DNA of 64,000 nucleotides from Candidatus Odyssella thessalonicensis L13 (GCF_000190415.1 NZ_AEWF01000004.1:310001-374000), one strand, 5' to 3'. Positions 53,453 to 62,975 are shown, numbered from the stretch's first letter. Notes: generated from the letters alone by a model not told the origin. Program-made: numbers and translations.

Positions 53453-55858
53453 ATGAAAAGTGTCGTTGTTGTTGAATCGCCAGCAAAAGCTAAAACAATC
53501 AATCGTTATCTCGGCAACGATTATATTGTCTTGGCCAGCTATGGGCATATTCGCGATCTTCCCTCTAAGAATGGTTCTGTTGATCCTGATCACGATTTTA
53601 AGATGGTTTGGGAAATGCAAGATCGAGCCAAAAATAAAGTAAATGAGATCCTAAAAGCAGTCAAAGGCGCTGATCAATTGTTGCTTGCCACCGACCCTGA
53701 CCGTGAAGGGGAAGCCATTTCTTGGCATGTTCAGCAAGTGCTCAATGAAAAAAAAGCCTTAGTGGGTAAAGAAGTTAAACGTATTGTTTTCCATGAGATT
53801 ACCAAAGGCGCTATCCAGAATGCGATTCAGCATCCGCGTGAAATTGATAAGAAATTAGTGTCAGCCTATTTGGCACGACGGGCTCTCGATTATCTGGTGG
53901 GTTTTACCTTGTCTCCGGTGCTGTGGCGCAAACTGCCGGGGGCTCGTTCCGCCGGGCGGGTGCAATCGGTGGCTCTACGCTTAATTGTCGAGCGTGAACA
54001 GGAAATTGAGGCCTTTATTACTCAGGAATATTGGTCGATTGAAGCGGCTTTATTGAATGCAGCAGGTCAGGCATACAAAGCCCGTTTAACACATCTGCAC
54101 GGCAAGAAACTGGATAAACTAGCTCTAAAAACAGAAGTAGATGCTCAAGCCGCTTGTGCTGCGATCCGAAGCCGAAGCTTCTTAATCGGAGAAGTGGAAA
54201 AGAAACAAGTAAAACGCAATCCAGCTGCTCCTTTTACCACTTCTACCTTACAACAAGAAGCTGCCCGTAAACTTGGCTTTAGTGCTAGCCGGACTATGCA
54301 AGTCGCCCAGCGTTTATATGAAGGTGTGGAAATCCAAGGCGGCTTAACCGGTTTAATTACTTATATGCGTACCGACAGTATTGCAATTTCCAATGAAGCA
54401 ATTACGGAAATGCGCCAGCATATAGATAGTGTTTATGGCAGTAAGTACTTACCCAGCTCGCCTCGAGTTTTTAAAAGTAAGAGCAAAAATGCGCAAGAGG
54501 CCCATGAAGCGGTGCGACCGACTTCTGTTTTACGGCGCCCTGAGGATGTGCGTGCTTATTTAGATGATAGTCATTACAAGCTTTATGAATTAATTTGGAA
54601 GCGTACAGTTGCTTCACAAATGGAAACAGCACTTTTTGACCAAGTGGGTGTCGATATTCTCTCTGAAGATCGCCAAGTTATTCTCCGAGCCACGGGCTCT
54701 ACGATGACCTTTGATGGCTTTATGAGGCTGTATTTAGAAGGTAAAGATGATGCTAGTGGTGATGAAGATGAAGAGCGTCTCTTACCACCGTTAACCGAGG
54801 GCGAAGCCGCACCTATTCAACAGGTAACGCCTAATCAGCATTTTACTCAACCGCCGCCCCGTTATTCGGAAGCGAGTTTAGTTAAAAAGTTGGAAGAATT
54901 AGGGATTGGCCGCCCTTCAACCTATGCGTCAATTATTCAAGTGCTTCAAGATCGGGACTACGTACAGCTGGAAAAGCGTCAGTTTATCCCAGCCGAACGC
55001 GGCAGATTAGTTACTTCTTTCTTAACAAATTTCTTTAAGCGTTATGTGGAATACGATTTTACTGCCAACTTAGAAGAGCAGCTGGATGATATTTCTAATG
55101 GTGCGGTTGCCTGGAAAGAGGTTTTAACTCAGTTCTGGGGCTCTTTCAAGCAGACGACTGATTCAACCCAAAGCTTAACCATGACAGAAGTCATTGACTC
55201 TTTAGAAAAAGACTTAAGTCATCATCTCTTTCATGGGGATGAAGCCTCTCGCGTGTGTCCACAATGCCAAAAAGGCCGCTTGAGTTTGAAGTTAAGTCGT
55301 TATGGGGCCTTTTTAGGGTGTTCTGATTATCCTGAGTGTAAATATACAAAACCTTTGAGTGGGGATACGCCTGAGGGCGAGGGGGACGAACCCCCTATCG
55401 TTCAGGACGAGCCTAAGGTAATAGGTCACGATCCTGACACCGGGGAAGAGATTACTTTGCGTAAAGGCCCGTATGGTCCGTACTTGCAATGGGGCGAAGC
55501 AAAAGCAAGTCCTGATAAGGAGAAACAGAAAAAAGGTAAGGCGAGTGCAGGCAAGCCAAAACGAGTTGCGTTGCCGGCCGGCTTTAATCCAGAAAGTGTT
55601 ACCTTTGAGACGGCGATGGCTCTTAAGGCTCTGCCTAAGACGGTGGGGCCTCACCCAGACACAGGGGAGATTATGTCCATAAGTATTGGGCGATTTGGGC
55701 CCTATGTGAAATGTGGTAGCACCTTTGCCTCAATTCCTAAAAGTGAAGATATGTTTGCTATTACATTAGAACGAGCTGCCGAACTCGTCACGCAAAAGCA
55801 GAATAAACCTGCCTCAGGCCGTAGTTTTGGTCGAAAGAAAGCAAATAAAAGCGAATAA
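53453..55858 (+). CDS. topA: DNA topoisomerase I
   Basis: A type IA enzyme that relaxes negative supercoils. The TOPRIM domain has VVVESPAKAKTINRYLG (about 4-20) and the LATDPDREGEAISWHV acidic triad (about 81-96). The active-site Tyr304 lies in GLITYMRTDS (codon 54362-54364). After the core, the zinc module is CPQCQKGRL...GCSDYPECK (about 603-628), then at least two C-terminal beta repeats (DPDTGEEITLRKGPYGPYLQ; HPDTGEIMSISIGRFGPYVK) and a basic tail. At 801 aa it is on the short side but all parts are present. It lies downstream of dprA. Confidence 0.97.
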   Translation: MKSVVVVESPAKAKTINRYLGNDYIVLASYGHIRDLPSKNGSVDPDHDFKMVWEMQDRAKNKVNEILKAVKGADQLLLATDPDREGEAISWHVQQVLNEKKALVGKEVKRIVFHEITKGAIQNAIQHPREIDKKLVSAYLARRALDYLVGFTLSPVLWRKLPGARSAGRVQSVALRLIVEREQEIEAFITQEYWSIEAALLNAAGQAYKARLTHLHGKKLDKLALKTEVDAQAACAAIRSRSFLIGEVEKKQVKRNPAAPFTTSTLQQEAARKLGFSASRTMQVAQRLYEGVEIQGGLTGLITYMRTDSIAISNEAITEMRQHIDSVYGSKYLPSSPRVFKSKSKNAQEAHEAVRPTSVLRRPEDVRAYLDDSHYKLYELIWKRTVASQMETALFDQVGVDILSEDRQVILRATGSTMTFDGFMRLYLEGKDDASGDEDEERLLPPLTEGEAAPIQQVTPNQHFTQPPPRYSEASLVKKLEELGIGRPSTYASIIQVLQDRDYVQLEKRQFIPAERGRLVTSFLTNFFKRYVEYDFTANLEEQLDDISNGAVAWKEVLTQFWGSFKQTTDSTQSLTMTEVIDSLEKDLSHHLFHGDEASRVCPQCQKGRLSLKLSRYGAFLGCSDYPECKYTKPLSGDTPEGEGDEPPIVQDEPKVIGHDPDTGEEITLRKGPYGPYLQWGEAKASPDKEKQKKGKASAGKPKRVALPAGFNPESVTFETAMALKALPKTVGPHPDTGEIMSISIGRFGPYVKCGSTFASIPKSEDMFAITLERAAELVTQKQNKPASGRSFGRKKANKSE

Positions 55859-56310
55859 TTCTGAACCTCCAAGGGCGGGCAGTTGCTTGTCCTTGAACGG
55901 CTTATAGGTTTTCTTAGTCAGTTGCTAACAAATAACTCTTAAAAGAGATTGCTTTATTATTAGCTGGGAAGGAAACTATCTGATAGGTGGTCCTTGAGGG
56001 TAAGCTTGGGATGCAACTGAGAAAACTGATGCCGGAAGATACCAAAAGCCCTCAAGCTTTACCTACAAATTATCTTAAAAAGAAACTGCCAAGCACGGGC
56101 GGTAGCAAACTTCAGCAGAGTATATTCTTCTGTTTTAGATAATTATGGAAATATATTTCTTAATCTTTAAAAAAACTTTACATTGTTACAAAAAGGATTT
56201 AAAAATTGTAACTTATGGTGCGTTTTTTATAATAAAAAATAATTTAAATAAAACTAGCTAAAGGGTTGCAATGTTGCTTTGCAGCCTTTTCTTATATTAG
56301 AGGAGCGAAA
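55859..56310. other. Intergenic stretch, about 450 bases
   Basis: Just after topA, CAAGGGCGGGC can pair with GCTTGTCCTTG with several G-U pairs (55871-55896), a possible weak terminator. The right part is very AT-rich, presumably promoter DNA for the 56311 gene. No gene is seen. Confidence 0.5.
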
Positions 56311-57348
56311 ATGAGGAAAATAATCACTACGGCTTTTGGCTTGCTTCTTATCCAATTGTCGAGCAGCGCTATGGAAGGGGGCTCTGCTGCTGAAATTAAT
56401 CTTTGCCAAGCAATGGGAACCTTAAAGGCTGGTGAGCTGGTGACGGACAAGCGATTAATAGGCGAGAGTCTTGAGTCTTTTAAAGAGATCGCTATTGAAT
56501 CAGTGAAGCAAGATAATGTAGGAAAAGATACTCCTGTTCTTTCTATTATAACACTCTGGTCTTTAAAGACTCATCTCTCTAAACTTTATGATGATCAGTA
56601 TTTTAAGACTTTGTCTTCTACAAAAAGAACAAGCTATCTTTTTGAGATGCTAGCCAAAGCTTGTATGCTGAGTAAGAAGATAAAAGGTCTTCTTTTGGAA
56701 TACAGTGATCCTGCTACGCAAGCGCAGCTATATTTTATAAAGGTTCTTTGTAAACGCAAAACCTTTGAGTTGAATCGGCGCTTTTCTAAGCAAACAGGGT
56801 GGGGTGCAAATTTACTGTCGCAACGCTTAGCAAAGATTAATCGTGCCTCAGCCAAAGCTCTGTCAAAGGTCGTCAAGTTTATTGCTACTCTACAGCGGCC
56901 AACGCTTCCTGAATTTACCCTCCAAGCAATAGCTTTAAAGAATCTTGAGGCATTAACAAGTTATAGGATTAAGAAGGTAAAGTATCTTCGTCGGTTAAGG
57001 GAAATCGTCATAAATATACTGGCTGATGATGATTTTGATGCTTTCTTTTCTAAGGTCCCTAACTTTGAGCTTATTGAAGGGACGTTTGAAACTGTCGGCA
57101 ATTCATTAACCCGGTTAGGATTTTATGATCAAGTGGTCAATAAAAAGAGGGCAGTAAACATTAATCTATTATATCGGGACTATCCTAATTTAATTTTTGA
57201 ATCGATTGAGGAAAGAATTAAACAGCTAGCAGGGGGGCTTAGTAAGGCGATGCATGTGAGGGCCGTTAAAGGGCCCTCAATAGTGGGAAGAAAGGAGTGT
57301 CCTGGCACTAAGGCAATTGACATAAAACGAGATTCTAGCGAAATATAG
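56311..57348 (+). CDS. Exported helical protein of unknown function, 345 aa
   Basis: Unrecognised. The ATG at 56311 has AGGAG five bases upstream and starts a signal peptide (MRKIITTAFGLLLIQLSSSAMEGG, A-M-E junction); the frame open from 56266 is not used. The mature protein is almost wholly helical, with many Lys and Leu (FTLQAIALKNLEALTSYRIKKVKYLRRLREIV). It is similar in style, size and signal peptide to the N-terminal parts of the HicA-tailed proteins but lacks any such tail. It is convergent with infC. It may be a secreted effector or envelope protein. Confidence 0.78.
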   Translation: MRKIITTAFGLLLIQLSSSAMEGGSAAEINLCQAMGTLKAGELVTDKRLIGESLESFKEIAIESVKQDNVGKDTPVLSIITLWSLKTHLSKLYDDQYFKTLSSTKRTSYLFEMLAKACMLSKKIKGLLLEYSDPATQAQLYFIKVLCKRKTFELNRRFSKQTGWGANLLSQRLAKINRASAKALSKVVKFIATLQRPTLPEFTLQAIALKNLEALTSYRIKKVKYLRRLREIVINILADDDFDAFFSKVPNFELIEGTFETVGNSLTRLGFYDQVVNKKRAVNINLLYRDYPNLIFESIEERIKQLAGGLSKAMHVRAVKGPSIVGRKECPGTKAIDIKRDSSEI

Positions 57349-57352
57349 AGGA

Positions 57353-57380
57353 TAATAAAAGAGCAGCTTAAAGCTGCTCT
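57353..57380 (-). terminator. Rho-independent terminator of infC
   Basis: On the minus strand AGAGCAGC, loop TTTAA, GCTGCTCT, then TTTTATT. It lies between the convergent genes ending at 57348 (+) and 57406 (-). Confidence 0.85.
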
Positions 57381-57405
57381 GGGAATTTCTTCTTCAAGGA
57401 ATGGC

Positions 57406-57951
57406 TTACTTTGGCGCTGCCGGAGAGAGAATCATTAAGATCTGGCGCCCTTCTAGCTTAGGAGTTTGGTCAACTTTTGCTATTTCTGACACGTCCTCTT
57501 TAACGCGGTTAATAACTTCCATGCCCAGGTCTTGGTGCGTAATTTCACGGCCGCGGAAGCGGATAGCAACTTTAACCTTGTTGCCTTCCTCTAAGAAACG
57601 ACGGATAGCTCTCAGCTTAACATTAAAGTCATTCTCATCAATGACGGGACGCATCTGAATTTCTTTGACTTCAATAACTTTCTGATTCTTTTTCGCTTCA
57701 GTTTTTTTCTTCTGCTGCTCGTACTTATACTTACCGTAGTTCAGAATTTTACAAACCGGTGGCTCTGCATTCGGTGACACTTCAACGAGATCCAAGCCAG
57801 CATCTGCGGCCAATCGAAGGGCTTCACTGCGACTGACAACGCCGACCATTTCTCCATCGGCTCCGACCAGGCGAACTTCTTTTGAGGTGATTTCTTGGTT
57901 TACACGAGGACCATCTTTGGGTGATGGCGCATTATTATTAAAGCGAGCTAT
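57406..57951 (-). CDS. infC: Translation initiation factor IF-3
   Basis: It binds the 30S subunit, keeps subunits apart and proofreads start-codon pairing. The ATG at 57849 would cut off the N-terminal domain; the frame stays open upstream with ARFNNNAPSPKDGPRVNQEI and TSKEVRLVGADGEM, matching the family, and there is no ATG, GTG or TTG before the upstream stop. GGAG at 57960-57963 lies eight bases from an ATA (57951) and two from an ATT (57957), so ATA is preferred. The product is 181 aa, the usual size. The N-domain is joined by the basic linker KYEQQKKKTEAKKNQK to the C-domain with IRFRGREITHQDLG. rpmI-rplT, its usual partners, are absent. Confidence 0.95.
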   Translation of the reverse strand: MARFNNNAPSPKDGPRVNQEITSKEVRLVGADGEMVGVVSRSEALRLAADAGLDLVEVSPNAEPPVCKILNYGKYKYEQQKKKTEAKKNQKVIEVKEIQMRPVIDENDFNVKLRAIRRFLEEGNKVKVAIRFRGREITHQDLGMEVINRVKEDVSEIAKVDQTPKLEGRQILMILSPAAPK

Positions 57952-57963
57952 GCGAATTTCTCC
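57949..57963 (-). promoter_or_regulatory. infC ribosome site and non-AUG start
   Basis: GGAG, AA, ATT, CGC, ATA in order on the minus strand. Rare AUU/AUA starts on infC let IF-3 repress its own translation, as known for the AUU start of E. coli infC. Confidence 0.75.
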
Positions 57964-58244
57964 ATTGAATGCGAACTAATTCTATATAACTACAATACCT
58001 CATTTTATTCTTGTGCACTAGAAAAAATAGCAATAGTTGTAAAGTTTAGCCTTCTAGCCGAGGCGATTTAAAGAGTTATATTGCTTATCAGGAGCAGCAT
58101 AAGGGGGGGATTGGCAGGATTTTAGCTGTAAGAGATAAAATCTAACCGATTTTCTTGAAAAAATAGTTAATCAGCACCACTTAAAGTGAATAGAACCATT
58201 CAATAAACAAATTTCAAGCGACGCAATAATAAGAAGGCATAATT

Positions 58245-60467
58245 ATGAGGAAGAATTTAGTAAAAAACTTGTTAGCAACAGCGCTTATTCCATTAAGTCA
58301 GTCTACTTCTGTAATCGCGTGCGATTCTGATGCTTTAGCTGAGAGTATGGCAGGTCCATTGAGTATAAGGGAGGAGAGAGTCTCTAAAGAAACGCTCAGA
58401 CACGGCCTGCTTCAACAAGTTAGCTCTTTGGTCCCTATTCTAGAAGCTAATATTGATTTTTCCCAGACCTATATTGATTGTTTAAAAGAAATCTCTCCAG
58501 CTACGCTAGAGACTTTGAATATTGAAATTTCGATATTTTTAGAACAATTTGCTCCCAGATATCGTCAAAACAAATATGAGCCTTTCAAAAAACAGCATCT
58601 GCATCTTACAAATGCTTATGAGGTGCTGGCTTTCGATGTGATTGCTAACATGTACCTTCTTAAGGCATTGAAACAAATTTTTAACTTCATGGATGAGCCA
58701 AAAGTGCCAACCACTGTTATGCAAAAATCAGTAAAAATACTTCTAGAAGAGCTTGTGGAGTTAAATCAGAAGACAATCAATGAAATTTACCAACTTTGTC
58801 TTGATAGTGCAGGTGAGGAATACGCAATATTAATTAAGCGGCTAGATAATGGCTCTACGGCACTCATTGCTCCCTTAAATCATCGCAATGACCCTCCCTT
58901 AAGCGAACTTATCAAAGAATTAGGTATCTTAAGCGCAGCTTCCTCAAGATCTAAGGCATATGATGTGGCCTGTAAATTAATCCCAAAATGGTTTAAGAAC
59001 AAGGGCCAGTTCACTTCCATGTATTCTCAGCTTGAAATCGGATTGCTATATAATAATTTAGAGGGCATCCTTGCTAATCTTTATCAGCATTTAGCATCTA
59101 TAAATGGAACTTTCGATGAAATTTCTTACCAGTCCAAAACTGACATCGCTAGTATTATTGTTTCAACTCCCAGCAGAGATAAGTTTACTAATCAAATTAT
59201 AGGCTTTGTAAGTAAAAAGCTAATTCCTTATACGGAAGATTTAGAAGCTTTAACAAAAATTCAAATTGCTAAGCAAGCGACTGCAAGTTCTATGGTGCCA
59301 AAAGGCAGGATGGCCAAGCCTAGAGCCACTACTAAAAGCGTTAGAGAACGGCTTTTAGAGAAAAACATTCAAAAATTTGAGAGCCAAGCCTCCTTTGAAA
59401 GTTGTTTTGTTACTATGACAGAGATAGAGCATTTCGTTAACAACCATATTCAGTCCTCTCCTATCGGTAAATACCTTAAATCTTTAAACACTAAAGCTTT
59501 ACCACTTAAGCCTTTAAAGTCGCCGCTGGATATCTATCAAAAAAGGGAGAGTAAGCCTCTCAAAACTTTTCAAGTAAAACCAACTGTGATCCCTCCAGCG
59601 TCAGGTGCTAATGTTCAGGTCGCTTCACGAGATGAGTTGCAAGAAAGTGCCCCAAAAACTGCAGTAGAGTCTCCAGAGCAAGAAATCGTTCAATCTGGGG
59701 TTCCTACTGCCTCTGATAGCACCAACATCGCCGATCCTGAAGGCGAACCTACTTTAGAGGAGAAATTTGGGGTGCCGGAGAGTAAAGCCAACGCTCGTGT
59801 CCAAGAAACCGCTCAGGGCATGCTTCCCGCTGCCTCCGCTAGCATTAACACGGCAGATCCTGAAGGCGAACCTACTTTGGAGGAGAAGTTTGGGCTGCCG
59901 GAGAGTGAAGCCGACTCTCCTGTGTCTGACTTTGTCAAGGAGACAGAAGCAGGGGCGGATGCTGTCGACTGGAGCCGTCCTCAAGATTTTCCTAAAAAAG
60001 ACAAGGTTTCAATACCCGTCGAAAGCGCCTCACTTGCACCCGCTGCTTTTAATCCTTGGCAAAAGCTGCAAGGGCAAGCCTTAAAGTTTTATAAGGCAGT
60101 TTTTGGGTTAGGCGCCCATAATGTGAAACGTGAAGATTTCAATGACTTTCTCAGGCAAGCAAAGGGAGGTAAGCTAAAACAGACAGCCCAGGGTCTTAAA
60201 GAAGTACCGATCACAGATGCCTCTGTTTTATGCGTTTATCGCTTGCCCGATCTTTTTAACCCGGGGAATAATAAAATTTTTAAGGTTCACCAGCCCCATG
60301 GGAATGAATCTTTTCCTTACAGAACACTGCGAAGATTCTTCGAACATCATCTCATCGCCGCTGGCTATGCTCCTCCTTCCCTAAAGATTGATATACAGAA
60401 AGTATCCGACAATAAACAATCTTTGCCATCCAAGAACAAAGGGCGTAAAAAGGGAAAAAAAGGATAG
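58245..60467 (+). CDS. Exported 740-aa protein with C-terminal HicA-like domain and internal repeat
   Basis: The full-length family is unrecognised. A signal peptide (NLLATALIPLSQSTSVIACDSD; the IACD could be read as a lipobox) is followed by a helical body (about 40-400), a Pro/Glu/Ala-rich low-complexity part (about 430-600) with a 41-residue tandem repeat, then a compact domain at about 627-712: REDFNDFLRQAKGGK, SVLCVYRLPD, KIFKVHQPHG and PYRTLRRFFEHHLIAAGY. This matches the order of HicA elements (helix, strands, F-H-x-PH, PYxVRxxRxFLxxAGY). A basic tail (NKGRKKGKKG) ends the protein. AAGAAGG lies before the ATG. No HicB-like gene is nearby. Confidence 0.82.
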   Translation: MRKNLVKNLLATALIPLSQSTSVIACDSDALAESMAGPLSIREERVSKETLRHGLLQQVSSLVPILEANIDFSQTYIDCLKEISPATLETLNIEISIFLEQFAPRYRQNKYEPFKKQHLHLTNAYEVLAFDVIANMYLLKALKQIFNFMDEPKVPTTVMQKSVKILLEELVELNQKTINEIYQLCLDSAGEEYAILIKRLDNGSTALIAPLNHRNDPPLSELIKELGILSAASSRSKAYDVACKLIPKWFKNKGQFTSMYSQLEIGLLYNNLEGILANLYQHLASINGTFDEISYQSKTDIASIIVSTPSRDKFTNQIIGFVSKKLIPYTEDLEALTKIQIAKQATASSMVPKGRMAKPRATTKSVRERLLEKNIQKFESQASFESCFVTMTEIEHFVNNHIQSSPIGKYLKSLNTKALPLKPLKSPLDIYQKRESKPLKTFQVKPTVIPPASGANVQVASRDELQESAPKTAVESPEQEIVQSGVPTASDSTNIADPEGEPTLEEKFGVPESKANARVQETAQGMLPAASASINTADPEGEPTLEEKFGLPESEADSPVSDFVKETEAGADAVDWSRPQDFPKKDKVSIPVESASLAPAAFNPWQKLQGQALKFYKAVFGLGAHNVKREDFNDFLRQAKGGKLKQTAQGLKEVPITDASVLCVYRLPDLFNPGNNKIFKVHQPHGNESFPYRTLRRFFEHHLIAAGYAPPSLKIDIQKVSDNKQSLPSKNKGRKKGKKG
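59733..59912 (+). repeat. 123-base tandem repeat inside the 740-aa gene
   Basis: The block beginning GATCCTGAAGGCGAACCTAC at 59733 recurs at 59856 with few changes, exactly 123 bases (41 codons) on. It encodes DPEGEPTLEEKFG followed by V/L-PES, twice. Between the two conserved cores the sequence has drifted (ANARVQETAQ...). Confidence 0.85.
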
Positions 60468-60484
60468 GGGGGCACCTCCCCCAT
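60467..60484 (+). terminator. Weak GC-rich terminator after the 740-aa gene
   Basis: GGGGGG and CTCCCCC pair around a short loop, overlapping the stop codon, followed by ATCTTT. The T-run is poor. Confidence 0.45.
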
Positions 60485-60650
60485 CTTTAGCCATACCATC
60501 ATTGGAGATATAAGGTAGCCTTAGAGTTGATAGTTTATATCAGAACCTATAAAGCGATCTGCAGGATAGGACATCTTGCCGGGCAATAAAGTTGTTGGCA
60601 ATTGATCGAGCCCGATATGGAGAAGTCCGCGCGAGGCTCATTTAAGATAG

Positions 60651-61454
60651 CTAGAAAATAGCAAGTAGGATAATTCCTAAAATAATCCGGTATAAGCTGA
60701 AAATTCCGAGACCAAAGCGGGTCAAAAAGGTTAGCATAAAATGGATAGCAATCACGCCAAAGAAAAATGATAGGGCGAAGGCGCTCCCAAAGGCCGCATT
60801 AAAGATATCGTGGCCCTCTTTGATGGCATCAATAGTTGTTAAAATACCGGCCCCTAAAATAGCAGGAATGGACAACAGGAAAGCGAAACGGGCACTGGTA
60901 ATGCGATCAAATTTCATACTGCGTGCCGCGGTCATGCAAATTCCAGATCGGCTTGTTCCCGGTAGCAGCGCAACCGCTTGGGCCAGTCCAATAATGAAAC
61001 CTGCTTTCCAGGTTAATTGTCGCAGGCCCAAAAGTTGAGGATTGCGATCGGCTAAGTACATTAAGGCGCCAAAGATAATACTGGTGGAAGCAATCAACGG
61101 CACATTGCGCACTAAGTCCATGCCTAATTTCTTGAGGGTAAAGCCGACAATGACAGCTGGTAGAGTGGCGACAATAATAACCAGGCTCAAGCGAGTTTCA
61201 TCAGTAAATTGGTCTTTCTTAAACCCTGAGCCTAAATATGTTAAGAAGTGTAATAGCATATCCCTAATATCATGACGGAAATAGAGAACAACTGACAGAA
61301 GCGTGCCTAAATGGACGGCCACATCCATTTCTACTCCTTGGTCAGCCCATCCCAAAACTTTAGGGATAAGAATCAAATGACCGGAAGAAGATACAGGTAA
61401 AAATTCTGTTAGACCTTGAATAAAACTCAGGACAAGAATCTCAATATAGGACAT
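60651..61454 (-). CDS. uppP: Undecaprenyl-diphosphatase UppP (BacA)
   Basis: An integral membrane enzyme that dephosphorylates undecaprenyl-PP to recycle the lipid carrier for peptidoglycan and other envelope polymers. Landmarks are FIQGLTEFLPVSSSGHLIL (about 10-28; catalytic Glu, Ser and His region) and LPGTSRSGICMTAA (about 160-173). There are about eight spans, and 267 aa is normal. The ATG at 61454 starts the family N-terminus MSYIEILVLSFIQG; the longer frame from 61499 is not used. It is divergent from the GST gene. Its retention indicates that a wall or envelope-polysaccharide cycle remains. Confidence 0.96.
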   Translation of the reverse strand: MSYIEILVLSFIQGLTEFLPVSSSGHLILIPKVLGWADQGVEMDVAVHLGTLLSVVLYFRHDIRDMLLHFLTYLGSGFKKDQFTDETRLSLVIIVATLPAVIVGFTLKKLGMDLVRNVPLIASTSIIFGALMYLADRNPQLLGLRQLTWKAGFIIGLAQAVALLPGTSRSGICMTAARSMKFDRITSARFAFLLSIPAILGAGILTTIDAIKEGHDIFNAAFGSAFALSFFFGVIAIHFMLTFLTRFGLGIFSLYRIILGIILLAIF

Positions 61455-61526
61455 AATAGTAACTAAGTTGTTTGCGATTATGGTTTGACTATTACACACA
61501 TCTCATAAAGTTAAAAGGTTGTTTTG

Positions 61527-62198
61527 ATGCGTACGCTATATCAATATATGCTTTGTCCTTTTTCCCGCAAAGTTCGCCTTGTCCTGGGGGAGAAACGCTT
61601 AGATTTTGATGTGGAGCAAGAACGGTTCTGGGAGAGGCGTGAAGAATTTATTTCTTTAAATCCTGCTGGTCAAGTTCCTGTTTTTACGGATTTAAATGGC
61701 ACTATTGTCGCAGATAGTTATGCTATTTGCGAGTATTTAGAAGAAGCTTACCCGGAACGATTGCTGCTTGGGCAAGGCATCGCACACCGGGCTGAAGTCC
61801 GTCGCTTAGCCGCGTGGTTTGATGATAAGTTTGCACGTGAAGTCAGCTTGCCTTTAATTTTTGAAAAGACCCTGCGCCGATTTATGCGAAATGTAGGGCC
61901 GACGAATTCACAAGCAATCCGGCAAGCAAAAAGCATGATTGGCTATCACTTAGACTATATCTCCTGGCTGATTGACCGACGGCGTTGGTTAGCGGGCGAT
62001 GAACTTTCCTTAGCTGATTTAGCGGCCGCTGCCCATTTGTCGGTTATTGACTATTTAGGGGATGTTCCTTGGGATGGGTACGAAGTGGCGAAAGATTGGT
62101 ATATGCGCATTAAATCGCGCCCCAGTTTTAGGCCTTTGTTACAAGACCGCTTAGGGGGGCTGGTGCCGGCACAACATTATCAGCAGCTGGATTTTTGA
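61527..62198 (+). CDS. Glutathione S-transferase family protein
   Basis: A thioredoxin-fold N-domain (LYQYMLCPFSRKVRLVLGEK, about 3-22; NPAGQVPVF near 49; ADSYAICEYLEE near 66) and an all-helical C-domain (about 88-224; WLAGDELSLADLAAAAHLSVIDYL). The Cys-Pro-Phe-Ser site is like omega/beta-class GSTs and stringent-starvation-type proteins, so thiol transfer rather than classic conjugation is possible. The ATG at 61527 is used; a TTG three bases earlier also opens the frame. AAGG is upstream. It is divergent from uppP and single. Confidence 0.9.
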   Translation: MRTLYQYMLCPFSRKVRLVLGEKRLDFDVEQERFWERREEFISLNPAGQVPVFTDLNGTIVADSYAICEYLEEAYPERLLLGQGIAHRAEVRRLAAWFDDKFAREVSLPLIFEKTLRRFMRNVGPTNSQAIRQAKSMIGYHLDYISWLIDRRRWLAGDELSLADLAAAAHLSVIDYLGDVPWDGYEVAKDWYMRIKSRPSFRPLLQDRLGGLVPAQHYQQLDF

Positions 62199-62366
62199 TT
62201 GCTCGCTTATGCAGAATTTCGGCATGCACATGTGGTAAGAAATAAGCTGTGCCTTAAGCTCTCGCTAGGCGGCGCTGCATCAAGACTTAGGCGATCAAAA
62301 TCTTCTGGCAGGCACTAAAGGAATCGAGTAAATTAGCTTTAACTAAAAAGAACGGAGAATTGTGAA

Positions 62367-62975
62367 ATGACCTCCTATTGTTCAGCCATCGTGATGTTGT
62401 TTGCTGCTAGCTTAAGTTTTGCTCATGCAACCCAGAAACTTATCCCTTATAAAGATGCCCGTACAGGCTTATATGGCCTTAAAACTCCTAAAGGTAAGAG
62501 AATTATTCCTGCTCAGTTCCAAAGGGTGACGGAAAGCGGCGCCGATGAGACTTTGATCCCCGTTATCAAAGATGGCACCTATTATCGCATGGACCTCAAT
62601 GGCAACTTAAAATTTGAATCGGTCTTCTATGATAATGGCTGGGATTATTATGAGGAAGGCTTAGCTCGATTTCTTAAAGATGGCAAAGTTGGCTTTCATG
62701 ATAAGAAAGGCAATATAGTCATCCCGCCTAGCTACGACTTTGCTAAATATTTTGAGAAAGGTGTTGCCATCGTCTGTAATGGCTGTTGGGCTTATTATCC
62801 CCAAAGCCCAAAATGGCGTCCACTTTCCTCTGGCCATAATATTACTATCCAAGAAGCCTACCTAGACATAACTGGTGGCAAGTGGGGCGCAATTAATCTT
62901 AAAGGTGAGATTGTCGTTCCGATTGAGTGTACAACCGCCGAGGAAGTGGCCGAAAAGCTTAAGCCCCAGGGTTAG
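62367..62975 (+). CDS. Exported WG-repeat protein, 202 aa
   Basis: A signal peptide (CSAIVMLFAASLSFAHA) is followed by about five WG-type beta repeats: GLYGLKTPKGKRIIPAQFQRV, YRMDLNGNLKFESVF, KVGFHDKKGNIVIPPSYDFAKYFEKGVA, and KWGAINLKGEIVVPIE. The WG module (W/F-G-x-h-x-x-x-G-x-hhhP) is a repeat of unknown function found in exported bacterial proteins. Two Cys sit close together in VCNGCWAYYP. Its neighbours, GST and ubiH, give no hint. No strong ribosome site is seen before the ATG, though CGGAG lies about seven bases upstream. Confidence 0.85.
   Translation: MTSYCSAIVMLFAASLSFAHATQKLIPYKDARTGLYGLKTPKGKRIIPAQFQRVTESGADETLIPVIKDGTYYRMDLNGNLKFESVFYDNGWDYYEEGLARFLKDGKVGFHDKKGNIVIPPSYDFAKYFEKGVAIVCNGCWAYYPQSPKWRPLSSGHNITIQEAYLDITGGKWGAINLKGEIVVPIECTTAEEVAEKLKPQG

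Noticed and set aside
58245-60467. Reading the 740-aa signal peptide as a lipoprotein signal (IACD)
   Set aside because: The -3 to -1 residues (VIA) only loosely fit a lipobox (L-x-x-C) and Asp at +2 would be an inner-membrane retention signal; left as an ordinary signal peptide with the option noted.
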